DNA of 64,000 nt from an uncultured Alphaproteobacteria bacterium (GTDB lineage: Bacteria > Pseudomonadota > Alphaproteobacteria > GCA-2731375): positions 992,001 through 1,056,000 of the forward strand of contig CATOSZ010000001.1 of NCBI GenBank assembly GCA_951812805.1, written 5' to 3'. Each line of letters starts with the position of its first letter. The first letter of the stretch is position 1. Under the pieces are notes generated by a model. That model did no database searches. It saw only the letters and a program-made list of their open reading frames with translations, and was not told the DNA's origin. The translations under genes were made by a program, and so were the position numbers. Below are positions 1 through 9,036 of this stretch, one piece after another.

Positions 1-149
1 TGCGCCGCGCGCTGGAGGAGTTCGTGATCGGCCCCATCGCCTCCAACATCGAGCTGCATCTGGCCCTGATGAACGACGCCGCCTTCCTCGACGGCGACTA
101 TCACATCCATTGGCTGGAAGACTTCATCGCGCGGACGGCGCCGGAATAG
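1..149 (+). CDS. accC: Biotin carboxylase subunit (AccC-like), C-terminal end only
   Basis: The gene enters from the left edge; its frame starts at base 3 and stops at 147-149, leaving 48 residues. The tail (EEFVIGPIASNIELHLALMN, then YHIHWLE) matches the C-terminus of acetyl-CoA carboxylase biotin carboxylases, which carry out the ATP-dependent carboxylation of biotin, the first step of malonyl-CoA synthesis. The protein ends right after this motif, with no fused biotinyl domain, as in the free AccC subunit. A paralogous biotin carboxylase from another acyl-CoA carboxylase cannot be excluded from so short a piece. Confidence 0.72.
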   Translation, partial: RRALEEFVIGPIASNIELHLALMNDAAFLDGDYHIHWLEDFIARTAPE

Positions 150-211
150 CCCCGGCTATTCTTAAGTCGCGGCCATCCCTGTAAGCTTCGCCCCGGGGGA
201 GGATCGCAGCC

Positions 212-1201
212 ATGGCCACAGACCTGAAATTCGGCATCCAGACCAACGGCATCAAGCATGCCCACGCCGATTCCATGCCGGACATCGACACCCGCTTTCG
301 CATGGTGAAGGAGGCGGGCGTCTTCGACTATGTCGACAAGACGCCGGCGCCGGACGAAATCGACCAGTTCCTGGCGGCGAGCGCGAAGTACGACCTGCCG
401 ATCCGGGCCGGTGGCTGGTTCTATACGCTCGGGCGCGACGAGGCGCTGTTGAAATCGAACCTGCAGTTGGCCAAGGAGCTCGGCTCCCTCGACCACAACA
501 CCCAGGTGATGATGCACCACGAGGACGGCCATCTGATCAGCAACGAGGAGGTGGTCGACTTCTATATGCAGGCGGTCGAGTGGGGCGAGGCGGTCGGCGT
601 CACCCCCTGCTTCGAGGTGCATGTGAACATGTGGAGCGAACATTTCGGCCGCGTCGCGGAGGTCGCCCGGGCGGTCGAGGCCAAGGGTGTCGACTTCCAC
701 ATGACCCTCGACCACAGCCATGTGATCTTCAAGATCGACAATCCCGAGGAACAGGAAGTGCTTGGCATGCGGGCGGCGATCGAGGCGGGCGAGGTCGTGC
801 TCGACCCCTTCCAGCCGGGCAACGTCACCGACAGCTGGATCGAGGCCGGCTGGGTCCGCCATTGCCATGCCCGCGCGGCCGTCCCGAACAACCCAAAGAA
901 CACGGCGGCGACGGGTCCCGACGGCAAGCCCGGCCGCGGCATCCAGTACCCCTTCGCCGAGCCCGGGCCCGGCCAGTACCACGCCGAATGGCACGCCGAC
1001 GCGCTGGAGCCGTGGAAGCAAGTCATCCGCGCCCTGCTACGCCACCATGCCCGGGACGAAACGGGCCAGCTCGGCCAGATCTCCACCGAATTCATCCCCA
1101 ACCTCGACTACGGCGAGGGCTGCGGCTACAGCCTGTTCGAACAGGGCATCGCCTGCACCCGCTGGATGCGCGAGACCTGGGACGAAATCCGATCCAGCTG
1201 A
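212..1201 (+). CDS. Sugar phosphate isomerase/epimerase-like TIM-barrel protein
   Basis: A 329-residue protein resembling the xylose isomerase-like TIM-barrel group (AP endonuclease 2 / sugar isomerase fold). Acidic and His residues typical of the metal site appear in the middle (FEVHVNMWSEHFGR, TLDHSHVIFKIDN) and towards the end (HAEWHADALEPWK, STEFIPNLDYGEGCGYS). The start at 212 is preceded by a purine-rich GGGGGAGGA ribosome site. There is no signal peptide, so it should be cytoplasmic. The substrate cannot be read from sequence; the family includes isomerases, epimerases and dehydratases of sugars and inositols. It stands alone between the carboxylase end and the tyrosinase operon. Confidence 0.6.
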   Translation: MATDLKFGIQTNGIKHAHADSMPDIDTRFRMVKEAGVFDYVDKTPAPDEIDQFLAASAKYDLPIRAGGWFYTLGRDEALLKSNLQLAKELGSLDHNTQVMMHHEDGHLISNEEVVDFYMQAVEWGEAVGVTPCFEVHVNMWSEHFGRVAEVARAVEAKGVDFHMTLDHSHVIFKIDNPEEQEVLGMRAAIEAGEVVLDPFQPGNVTDSWIEAGWVRHCHARAAVPNNPKNTAATGPDGKPGRGIQYPFAEPGPGQYHAEWHADALEPWKQVIRALLRHHARDETGQLGQISTEFIPNLDYGEGCGYSLFEQGIACTRWMRETWDEIRSS

Positions 1202-1287
1202 AGAACAGTTGGTGCGATCGGGGCACAGTTCGGCCGAAAAACTGCGACAACGGTATCCTACGTTTCAGCGCCAACGTGGAATGCATG

Positions 1288-1317
1288 GTCGTCCTAAAGT
1301 GTGTCGTCCTAGAGTGT
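1288..1317 (+). repeat. Two tandem 15-bp direct repeats upstream of the tyrosinase operon
   Basis: GTCGTCCTAAAGTGT (1288-1302) is followed directly by GTCGTCCTAGAGTGT (1303-1317), with one mismatch. The pair lies about 80 bp before the tyrosinase start, in a locally AT-rich intergenic stretch (1202-1397) that should hold the operon promoter. A TATGAT hexamer at 1335-1340 could be a -10 box. Direct repeats here suggest a regulator binding site, but no regulator gene is adjacent. Confidence 0.4.
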
Positions 1318-1397
1318 TGCGCATGGCATGTTCGTATGATATGGTATATGAAATACGGCGTAATTTTTGCTGCTCATATGTTACGGAGGCATAACGC

Positions 1398-2633
1398 ATG
1401 GACGTTGAATTTGTATTTCCGGAAACGGATTCACTGCATCGCGTCTATCTGACCTGGACGCCGGTGGAAGCTACTGCAAAGGTGGTAAACGTACCGGCCG
1501 GCACGGGCTCGGTAAACGTGCTTTTACAAAACGGTGGCCTGGCGACTGGTGGTCGAGTCTCTTTGGATAGTTTGCGGTCGAGCAGCGGTGCAAGCAGTCT
1601 AGCGCTGACGCTTCCCGCGAACGGCGATCCCGTCTCGTTCTGGATCGCCGGCGAGTTTGGCCAACCGAGTGTTGCGTTAGACGACGCGGCAGTCCAGGCC
1701 ATTGATGCAGCCTCGGGGGTAACTCTTGGCAGCAAGAATCTTACAGTCCGAATCAGAAAGAACGCCATAACCCTGACCGCGGCGGAACGGGATCGCTTCC
1801 TTTCCGCATTCGGCACGTTGAATGGCGCCGACGCCGGTCGTTTTACACAGTTTCGGGACATGCACACGTCGCGAACGAGCGGTGAGGCGCATGGCGATGC
1901 GGGATTCCTACCCTGGCACCGTACCTACTTGCTGGACTTGGAACGCGAACTGCAAGCGATCGATCCGAGCGTCTCTTTGCCGTATTGGCGGTTTGACCGG
2001 CCAGCGCCGAGCCTTTTCACGCGCGCCTACATGGGAACGACGGGACCGGGCGGCCGCGTGGCATTCAGCGCTGGCCATCCGCTGAATTCCTGGACTACTG
2101 ACAACCGGCAGGGAATATTGAGAACTCTCGGGTTCAACCCCGGCAATGCGCCGCCCGGCCCGATATCGGAGGCCGCCACGCTCCGACTCGGCGGCGCCGC
2201 GCCGAACGGTAATTACGCCGGCTTCCGGAGCATGGAAGGGAGTCCTCATGGTCCTGCGCATACGAGTTTCAGCGGTTTCATCAGCCGCATCCCCACGGCG
2301 GCGCGCGATCCCCTGTTCTTCATGCTACATGCGAACGTCGACCGATTGTGGGCGAAGTGGCAATGGATGAACGACACGCATGATCAAGCGAACCCTAGGA
2401 GTTTCCAGACGCGGACTCGCCTGGGCCATCGGTTGGGAGACCAGATGTGGCCATGGAACGGAGACACGTCTTCGCCACGCCCACCAACGGCGCCCGGCGG
2501 CGGCTTGCAGGCCTCGCCAGTAACCGTTGCACCAGGCACCCAGCCCCACGTCCGTGACATGCTGGATTATCAGGCGATTGGCGGCGGGCCAAGTCTCGAG
2601 TTCGGCTATGATGACGTGCCGTTCGACATTTGA
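1398..2633 (+). CDS. Tyrosinase-family type 3 copper enzyme
   Basis: A 411-residue tyrosinase-type protein (o-hydroxylation and oxidation of phenols through a binuclear copper site). The CuA ligands are H156 (FRDMH), H165 (GEAHGD) and H174 (LPWHRTYLLDLE). The CuB ligands are H284 and H288 (SPHGPAH) and H311 (DPLFFMLHANVDRLWAKW), which fits the second tyrosinase signature. Residues 1-110 form an extra N-terminal domain, probably beta-rich, that I do not recognise. There is no signal peptide or Tat motif, so the enzyme appears cytosolic or is exported by another route. GGAGG lies 10 nt before the ATG. It is the first gene of an operon with two helical-repeat proteins, the second ending in a copper-chaperone-like domain. 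The A+T content is visibly higher than in the flanking genes, suggesting transfer. Confidence 0.9.
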   Translation: MDVEFVFPETDSLHRVYLTWTPVEATAKVVNVPAGTGSVNVLLQNGGLATGGRVSLDSLRSSSGASSLALTLPANGDPVSFWIAGEFGQPSVALDDAAVQAIDAASGVTLGSKNLTVRIRKNAITLTAAERDRFLSAFGTLNGADAGRFTQFRDMHTSRTSGEAHGDAGFLPWHRTYLLDLERELQAIDPSVSLPYWRFDRPAPSLFTRAYMGTTGPGGRVAFSAGHPLNSWTTDNRQGILRTLGFNPGNAPPGPISEAATLRLGGAAPNGNYAGFRSMEGSPHGPAHTSFSGFISRIPTAARDPLFFMLHANVDRLWAKWQWMNDTHDQANPRSFQTRTRLGHRLGDQMWPWNGDTSSPRPPTAPGGGLQASPVTVAPGTQPHVRDMLDYQAIGGGPSLEFGYDDVPFDI

Positions 2634-2657
2634 GGCGCACGAGAAGGACGACAAGGA

Positions 2658-3545
2658 ATGAACGTCAAGGAATATCGCGCCGCTTATGCGGCGGAGCTCG
2701 CGGAAAGCGGGCCGGAACAAGGTGAAGCGGCTCCCGCCGAACTTCATAAAGTGGCGATGCAAACATCGCTTGGCACCGACGATCGTCTTAATGCACTCCG
2801 CAAGACGGCTGTTGATCCTGAAGACTTTGAGGACCTGCTCCCCGATTACCTGGAGCTGCTCGGCGATGAAGGCTCGAACCCGGATTTGCGAATGGCGGCG
2901 CTCGATCAGTTGAAAATTGCGGAGTTCCAAGGCCCGCACTTCGACGCCTACCGTGCTTCCTTTTTGGACTGCCTGCGGCGCGTTACGAACAGCCGGCACA
3001 GGAAACTGCGGGCGGAGGCGTTGGAGGTCTTGGCGGTCGAGAAGGATCCCTTCGTACATTCCGCGCTGCTCGACGGCCTGAAAGACAAGGCCAAAGCTCT
3101 TGTTTCTTCCAACAAGGCAATACAACTGCTTTCCCATGACGACCACTCGGCCGCGCGCGACGTTGTCTGGGACACCTTCGAGAGCCTGAGCCATTTGGCG
3201 AAGGAAGAGGCCATCCGCCTGCTCGCCTCGGACCCCGAATCCAAGACACTGCTCGAACGGCTGCTTCGCGACAAATCCCAGCGTTCCTCGTTACGTCAGA
3301 TTTGTGCCACGGGACTTCGGGAATTGGATTCTTTGGCCTTCGCCACGGCGGTTCGAGACATCATTGACGACGAGGCAGAGTACAACGAAATCCAAGCGAC
3401 CTGTCTCTCGACATTGGCGAACTTCAGAACCTCGGATAGCGGGCAGGAGGACCGGGACATCGTCGACCGGGCAAGGCGACTGTTCACGCGCAGTCGGTCA
3501 ACGAACTTGCGCCGTTCCATCCGGCGTTTTCTGGACCGTGCCTGA
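2658..3545 (+). CDS. HEAT-like helical repeat protein in the tyrosinase operon
   Basis: A 295-residue, almost entirely alpha-helical protein built of repeating helix pairs, for example LRKTAVDPEDFEDLLPDYLE, LRAEALEVLAVEKDPFVHSA and LRQICATGLRELDSLAFATA. The pattern is that of HEAT/ARM-type scaffolds. It has no signal peptide, membrane segment or catalytic motif. It starts 24 nt after the tyrosinase stop (AAGGA before the ATG), and its stop overlaps the start of the next gene, so it is very likely co-translated with its neighbours. Family knowledge suggests a protein-protein scaffold; a role in maturation or assembly of the copper enzyme is inference from context only. Confidence 0.6.
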   Translation: MNVKEYRAAYAAELAESGPEQGEAAPAELHKVAMQTSLGTDDRLNALRKTAVDPEDFEDLLPDYLELLGDEGSNPDLRMAALDQLKIAEFQGPHFDAYRASFLDCLRRVTNSRHRKLRAEALEVLAVEKDPFVHSALLDGLKDKAKALVSSNKAIQLLSHDDHSAARDVVWDTFESLSHLAKEEAIRLLASDPESKTLLERLLRDKSQRSSLRQICATGLRELDSLAFATAVRDIIDDEAEYNEIQATCLSTLANFRTSDSGQEDRDIVDRARRLFTRSRSTNLRRSIRRFLDRA

Positions 3546-4731
3546 TTACCGCGCGCGGCGCCATCACCCGCACGCATCCTGGACTATCGCCAACCTTCTC
3601 GATCATGTCGAAGACCGGTTGGCCCTGTCGCGCGACGGGAAGCTGATCGTAGATCTGCTCGAAGAGACCTCACCACTCTATGCCGGCCGAGGCATGGTCG
3701 AGGCGCAACGCCTCTGGAGCTTTATTCTAGTCCGCGCGGCCGAACGTGGCGCCTGCGATGCGGCCCTCGTCTACATTCTCGAGGTACTCGAAAATAGCAA
3801 TTCCGCGACCTCAGTGGCCGCGGCGGCGATCGCCGTCCGTCATCTCACAACCGTCCCCGTGGAGACAGTGAAACTCATTACCGCCGCCATATGGCGGTTC
3901 CGCTCCGCGGACACATATGTGGAGCTCCGAGACCCCGATGTCCCACCCGGCCGCCATTGTCCCACCGTTCTCGTCGAGCTCCTGCGGACCCTGAAATCGG
4001 TTGCGGCGGATTGCGAAGCGACGAAAGAACTGCTGCGTGACATGCTCGACCAGAACTCGGGCACGATTTCGCAGGCGGTTCGTGACGAAGCGATCGAGGC
4101 CTTGCGGGCCATTGAGGCCGGACAGAAGATCGATGGCACCGCCTGTTGCCATTCCATCCTCCCCCTGGGCAGCGCGGATTCGGTCATTGCGACATCGGCT
4201 TCCCGCGACCGTGTCCCGGACCTTTTGGTCCAGGATCAGTCCGCCACCCACGCACGGTTGCGGGCACTCCTCGGCGGGCGCCCGAGTTTCATCACTTTCT
4301 TCTATACTCGATGCGAAAACCCCCAACGCTGCTCTCTCACGATAACCAAGCTTGGCCGGCTACGGACACAACTGGTGGCCGCGGGGCTCGGAGAGCACGT
4401 CAATCTCCTGGGGATCACCTACGACCCGACCTTCGATACGCCCGCGAGACTTCGGCAATATGGCGCCGATCGCGGTCTTCGGTTCGGCCCGGAGACCCGG
4501 CTCTTACGTGCCGTCGAGGGCATGAACGACATACAACAATGGTTTTCACTGGGGGTCGGCTATGGCCCTGTTACCGTGAACATGCATCGTATTGATGCCT
4601 GCCTTCTCGATTCGATCGGGCACTTGCGCGCCGAGAAGCGTCGGCGCTTCTGGCGAGAGGACGAAGTACTCGAAGATCTCGTCGGCCTGATCAACGCCCC
4701 CCGGCCGGCGGAGAAGGCCGACAGCCGTTGA
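3538..4731 (+). CDS. Helical-repeat protein fused to a Sco1/SenC-like copper-binding thioredoxin domain
   Basis: I place the start at GTG 3538, which overlaps the previous stop by 8 nt; the open frame runs further upstream but there it overlaps the HEAT gene. This gives 397 residues. Residues 1-230 are helical repeats like those of the preceding protein. Residues 240-390 match the Sco1/SenC/PrrC thioredoxin fold: SFITFFYTRCENPQRCS supplies C259-X5-C265, the spacing seen in TRCPxPxFCP-type Sco proteins, and H350 (VTVNMHRID) lies 85 residues later, as the conserved copper-ligand His does. Canonical Sco proteins are membrane-anchored and load CuA of cytochrome oxidase; this one has no signal peptide or anchor. 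Its place behind a tyrosinase suggests copper delivery or redox service to that enzyme (inference). Confidence 0.72.
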   Translation: MPDYRARRHHPHASWTIANLLDHVEDRLALSRDGKLIVDLLEETSPLYAGRGMVEAQRLWSFILVRAAERGACDAALVYILEVLENSNSATSVAAAAIAVRHLTTVPVETVKLITAAIWRFRSADTYVELRDPDVPPGRHCPTVLVELLRTLKSVAADCEATKELLRDMLDQNSGTISQAVRDEAIEALRAIEAGQKIDGTACCHSILPLGSADSVIATSASRDRVPDLLVQDQSATHARLRALLGGRPSFITFFYTRCENPQRCSLTITKLGRLRTQLVAAGLGEHVNLLGITYDPTFDTPARLRQYGADRGLRFGPETRLLRAVEGMNDIQQWFSLGVGYGPVTVNMHRIDACLLDSIGHLRAEKRRRFWREDEVLEDLVGLINAPRPAEKADSR

Positions 4732-4822
4732 CAGCGCAACAACGCGCGCTTGGCGTGCGATGGCAACAACGCTGCGTTATGGTACGTCCAATTGAAGCTT
4801 CAGCCTCGCGGACGACTTTGCC

Positions 4823-5785
4823 ATGACCAACACCACCGTCGGCCACCTGCTGCTCTCGCGCCTGAAGGCGGCGGGGGTGCCTTATTTCCTCGCCAATGCG
4901 GGCACGGACTTTCCGCCCGTCATCGAGGCCTTCGCCGATCCCGAGATGCGGGCCGGCGGCGGGCCGAAGCCGATGGTCATCCCGCACGAGAATGTCGCCG
5001 TCTCGATGGCGCACGGCTACGCCATGGTGACGGGCGAGCCGCTGGCCGTGATGCTGCACGTCAACGTCGGCACGGCGAACGCGATCTGCGCCATGACCAA
5101 CGCCTCGCGCCTCGACATGCCCCTGCTGCTGCTGGCCGGGCGGACGCCGCTCACCGAACACGGCGCGGTCGCCGACGGCACCCGCAGCCGGCACATCCAC
5201 TGGGCGCAAGAAATGTTCGACCAGGGCGGCATGCTGCGCGAGCTGGTCAAGTGGGACTATGAGATGCGCAGCGCCCAGGAGGCCGAGGTGGTGATCGACC
5301 GGGCCGTCGCCATCGCCCGCTCCGCCATACCCGGGCCGATCTACCTGACCATTCCGCGCGAGGTGCTCTCGGCGCCGGCCAGCCCCTCGAACGCACCGCC
5401 GCGGCAGGCCCCGGCCACACGGGCGCATCCCGATCCCGCCCAGATCGCCGAGGCCGCGCGAGCGCTGAATGCGGCCCGGCGCCCCCTCGTCGTCACCTCC
5501 GACCTCGGCCGCGATCCGGCCGCCGCCGCGGCGCTGGCCGCGCTTGCCGAGGCGCACGGCATCGGCGTCGTTACCCATGTGCCGCGCTATCATTGCCTGG
5601 CCGACAGCCATCCCATGCATCTCGACTACGAGGCCTCGCCCCATCTGGCGGCGGCCGATGTGGTGCTGGTGGTGGCGAGCGACGTGCCCTGGATCCCCTC
5701 GACCGATCCGCTCTCCCCCGACGCGCGGATCATCCAGTTGGCTGTGAATCGGCATGCAAAACTGACCCACTTTGGTGGGTTATGA
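4823..5785 (+). pseudogene. Thiamine diphosphate-dependent enzyme (acetolactate synthase-like), 3' half removed by IS-A
   Basis: The native part is 4823-5742 (about 306 codons); the last 13 codons are read from IS-A. The N-terminal ThDP (Pyr) domain is present, including the catalytic Glu region (VIPHENVAVSMAHGYAMVTG), followed by the central domain (LNAARRPLVVTSDLGRD). The C-terminal ThDP/Mg-binding domain with its GD(G)...N motif is missing, so the product cannot be active. Full-length relatives have about 550-600 residues and include acetolactate synthase, benzoylformate decarboxylase and similar enzymes. The missing 3' half does not occur next to any other IS-A copy in this window. A second, intact ThDP enzyme lies at 15861-17507. 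Confidence 0.8.
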
Positions 5786-5858
5786 GCGGTAAGAATTGAC
5801 CCACCTGGAACGCTAGCATCCGCACGGAACAGTGCGGAGGAAAGAGCAGGTGGTATTG

Positions 5859-6411
5859 ATGGAAAGCGTATTGAAGATCCGACGTTGGATATTACGGGAG
5901 GGTCGGAGTATCCGATCTGTATCTCGTCAGACTGGTTTGTCGCGGAACACGATTAAGAAGTATCTGAAGGACGGCGATCCACCGAGCTATCAGCGGCGCG
6001 TTTCACCCGTCCGGCGTAAGCTTAGCGATGGCTTCGCCAGCCGGCTTCGGGCGCTCTTTGAGCAGGACCTGGGGCGCCCGCGCCGTGAGCGCCGGACGGC
6101 CAAGAAGCTTTATGAGCAGCTTGTGTCGGAAGGCTATAGCGGATCCTACTCGACGGTTCAGAGGTTTGTCCGCGACCTGAAGCGTTCTGGCGCCGGATCG
6201 GGGGATGCGTTCATTCCGTTGCACTTTACGGCAGGTGACGCGCTCCAGTTTGACTGGAGCACGGAATACGCTGTCCTGGGCGGTGTCGAGCAGAAGGTAA
6301 AGGTTGCCCACTTCCGCCTATGTCATAGCCGCAAGCCCTTTGTTGTTGCCTATCCCAGCGAATCTCAGGAGATGGTGCTGGACGCCTTTGCACGGGCGAT
6401 GTCTTTCTATG
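5859..6411 (+). pseudogene. istA: istA (IS-A copy 1), 5' part
   Basis: The first 184 codons of the IS-A transposase. They include the N-terminal HTH ([20 protein letters not shown]) and the first catalytic Asp (D132 in LQFDWSTEY). IS-B inserted after 6411, so the frame runs into IS-B and stops at 6470. The 3' part resumes at 9044. I use the ATG at 5859; a GTG at 5832 is an alternative in-frame start. Confidence 0.85.
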
Positions 6412-6516
6412 TGCGGATTTCGGTAGTTCCGGACGGCGGTTTCAGTAAGTCCTGGCCACCGATTTCATAAAGTCCCGGCCGGTTCCGGGAGTTTGGCTTC
6501 GGGTGCCTTGTTGCCG

Positions 6517-7293
6517 TCAGTCGGGATTGTTTTCCGTTGTGGTTGGCTGGGTCAAGTCGGTCGTCGATTTCTTCTTTCGCATGCTGTCGCCTTTCAAGCC
6601 GATGCGGTGGGCGTTGTGGATGACGCGGTCGAGGATGGCGTCGGCGATGGTGGCCTCGCCGATCAGGTCGTGCCAGGCGGTCACGGGGATCTGCGCGGTG
6701 ATGAGGGTTGAGCGTCGGTGGTATCGTTCCTCGCAGATTTCCAGGAGATCGAGGCGCTGGCGGTCGGTCAGGCCATGGGTTCCCCAGTCGTCGAGGACGA
6801 GCAGCTGGACCCGGGCGAGGCGGTCGATCAGGCGGGGCAGCCGGCCGTCGAGGCGGGCCATGGCGAGGTCCTCGAAGAGCCTGGGCATGCGGACGTAGAG
6901 GACGGAATGATCGAGCCTGGCGGCCTGATGGGCGATGGCACAGGCGAGCCATGTCTTGCCGGTTCCGGTCTGGCCGGTGACGATGAGGTTCTCGTGTGCC
7001 TTGAGCCAGACGCCCTGGGCGAGAGAGAGGACGGCGCGGCGGTCGAGGCCTCGTTCGGCGGCGAAGTCGATGTCCTCGATGCAGGCCTCGGGGAAGCGTA
7101 GCCTGGCCTGTCTGAGGCGGTTGGCGAGGCGCTTGTCGGCGCGGGTGGCGGCCTCGCGGTCGAGCATGAGGGCGAGCCAGTCCTCGCGGTTCAATTCCGA
7201 TGATTGGCCTCGCTCGGCCATGTCGCGGTAAGCCTCTGCCATGCCCTTGAAGCCGAGGGCCTGCATCTGGTCGAGGGTCGGGTGTGTCAGCAT
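6517..7293 (-). CDS. istB: IstB-like AAA+ ATPase helper of IS-B
   Basis: A 258-residue IstB/DnaC-like ATPase that assists IS21 transposition. The Walker A motif GQTGTGKT is at residues 107-114, and the Walker B segment is [12 protein letters not shown]. The N-terminal part ([20 protein letters not shown]) is typical of IstB. The start used is the ATG at 7293; the open frame extends further upstream but there it overlaps istA, which ends 17 nt before this start. Confidence 0.92.
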   Translation of the reverse strand: MLTHPTLDQMQALGFKGMAEAYRDMAERGQSSELNREDWLALMLDREAATRADKRLANRLRQARLRFPEACIEDIDFAAERGLDRRAVLSLAQGVWLKAHENLIVTGQTGTGKTWLACAIAHQAARLDHSVLYVRMPRLFEDLAMARLDGRLPRLIDRLARVQLLVLDDWGTHGLTDRQRLDLLEICEERYHRRSTLITAQIPVTAWHDLIGEATIADAILDRVIHNAHRIGLKGDSMRKKKSTTDLTQPTTTENNPD

Positions 7294-7310
7294 GAGGTGT
7301 CTTCTCCTGG

Positions 7311-8864
7311 TTATCGGTAGTAGCCGGGGCCGCGGATGTTGGTGTGTGGCGGCAGCGGCAGAAGCGGTTCGCGCTCGGGGCGTGTGCGATCGAGGCCGGA
7401 CTTGAGGATGGCGGCGAGCGATGAGTAGCTGGTCGTGTTGATGGTGAGCGCGCGTGCGCAGGCGGCCTCGACGCGTTCCGGTTCGTATCGGCGGGCGAGC
7501 GACAAGACGCCCATGGCGCTGCGATAGCCTTGCTCGGGATGGGGCCGATCGCGGATCATCCGCTCGACCAGGAGGGCGGCGTTGGGGCCGATGCGGCTGG
7601 CCTGGTCGATCAGGCTTTGTGGCGTTCGCTCGGCATAGCGCTGGTGCGCCTTGGGCATGTGGGCCGGGATCGTGGCATGGCCGCCATGCGGTGAGCGGCG
7701 GAGATGGCTGGCGACGCGCTTGTGGTTGTGGAAGATCTCGACCGTGCGGTGAGTGAGCCGGACTTGGACCTTGCGGCCGATCAGGCCGTGCGGCACGGAG
7801 TAGAAGCTGCGCTCGACGTCGACGTGATAGTCGGAATGGACCTTGGCGGTCTTCCATTCGGCATATTCGAAGGGCGTCGTCGGCAGGGGTGCCAGGGCCT
7901 CGCGCTCGATGGCCTCGAACATCTGGCGCCGGCTCTTTCCAAGGTTGCGCATGGGCCGCTCGTTGAGCTCCTCGAGGAGGTCGCGGATCGCCCGGTTGAG
8001 CTGGTCGAGGGAGAAGAAGCGCGTATTGCGCAGTCTTGCCAGGATCCAGCGCTCGACGACCTGGACGGCGACTTCGACCTTGGCCTTGTCGCGCGGCTTG
8101 CGGACCCGGGTCGGCAGGACGGTGGTGTCGTAGTGCTCGGCGAGCGCGGCGAAGGTCGGGTTGAGGGTCGGCTCGAACCAGAGCGGCTTGGCGACGCCGG
8201 CCTTGAGGTTATCGCAGACGATGCTCTTGGGCACGCCGCCGAAGTAGGCGAGCGCCCGGCATTGTCCGGCGACCCAGTCGGGCAGGCGCTGGGTCAGGCT
8301 GGCGGTGGCGAAGGTGAGCGAGGAAGCGCCCAGCACGGCGACGAAGATCTGCGCGTCGTGCACCTCGCCGGTCTCGGGGTCGACGATGTCCACCGTCTGG
8401 CCGGCATAATCGGTCTGCATGACCGCACCGGCCTCGTGGCGGTTGCGCCAGGTGGCGCCGGTGCGCCGCTTGAACGCCGTGAAGGCTTCGCAGAACCAGG
8501 TGTAGCCGTAGCCATCGGGATGTGAGGCGCGGTATTCCTGCCAGAGCAGGGTCAGCGTCACCCCCTTGCGCTTCAGCTCGGCCGCGACCGTCGGCCAGTG
8601 CGGCTCGCACCTGTCGCGCGGGGGCCGGCCCATGCGGCGGAACAGCGTCTCTTGCAGGACCGCGTCGTCCTCGTATTCCGCCGGCAGCGGCCAGGCGGTA
8701 AGGCCGACCTCGCGGGCCCGCAGCAAATAGGTCGACACTGTCGTCTTGGAGACCTTCAGCCGTTCCGCCACCTCTCGCGCCGAGAGGCCTTGGTCATGCG
8801 TCAGCCGCAGGATCGTTCGTGCATCTCTCACCGTCGTTCGTCTCGTCTGCTTCCGTCTGGGCAT
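7311..8864 (-). CDS. istA: IstA-type DDE transposase of IS-B
   Basis: A 517-residue transposase. It has an N-terminal HTH ([20 protein letters not shown], about residues 27-46) and a DDE core with D152 ([10 protein letters not shown]), D218 ([10 protein letters not shown]) and E264 ([10 protein letters not shown]), then the C-terminal beta-barrel region ([18 protein letters not shown]). The ATG at 8864 follows GGGAGGGG; a TTG 15 nt upstream is possible. It forms a two-gene operon with istB. Confidence 0.92.
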   Translation of the reverse strand: MPRRKQTRRTTVRDARTILRLTHDQGLSAREVAERLKVSKTTVSTYLLRAREVGLTAWPLPAEYEDDAVLQETLFRRMGRPPRDRCEPHWPTVAAELKRKGVTLTLLWQEYRASHPDGYGYTWFCEAFTAFKRRTGATWRNRHEAGAVMQTDYAGQTVDIVDPETGEVHDAQIFVAVLGASSLTFATASLTQRLPDWVAGQCRALAYFGGVPKSIVCDNLKAGVAKPLWFEPTLNPTFAALAEHYDTTVLPTRVRKPRDKAKVEVAVQVVERWILARLRNTRFFSLDQLNRAIRDLLEELNERPMRNLGKSRRQMFEAIEREALAPLPTTPFEYAEWKTAKVHSDYHVDVERSFYSVPHGLIGRKVQVRLTHRTVEIFHNHKRVASHLRRSPHGGHATIPAHMPKAHQRYAERTPQSLIDQASRIGPNAALLVERMIRDRPHPEQGYRSAMGVLSLARRYEPERVEAACARALTINTTSYSSLAAILKSGLDRTRPEREPLLPLPPHTNIRGPGYYR

Positions 8865-9036
8865 GTCCCCTCCCGGCAAAAGCCAAGAGGTAGACGCCGA
8901 GACGGCGCACCCGAAAGCTGAACTCAGATCGCCCCGTGATGCTGTCCGGGACTTTCCGGAATCACTGGCCGCGACTTACTGAAATCTCTGGCCAGGACTT
9001 TCCGTAATCGGTGTCCGGGACTTTCCGAAACGCGCA

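Larger units (their letters stand above)
6412..9036 (-). mobile_element. IS21-family element IS-B, copy 1, nested in IS-A
   Basis: A 2625-bp element with ends TGCGGATTTCGGTAGTTCCGG and, in reverse complement, TGCGCGTTTCGGAAAGTCCCGG. Its genes are on the minus strand. The 7-bp target duplication TTCTATG is perfect (6405-6411 and 9037-9043), so this is a simple insertion into IS-A istA. The copy at 43878-46502 has the same length and gene content. Confidence 0.92.
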
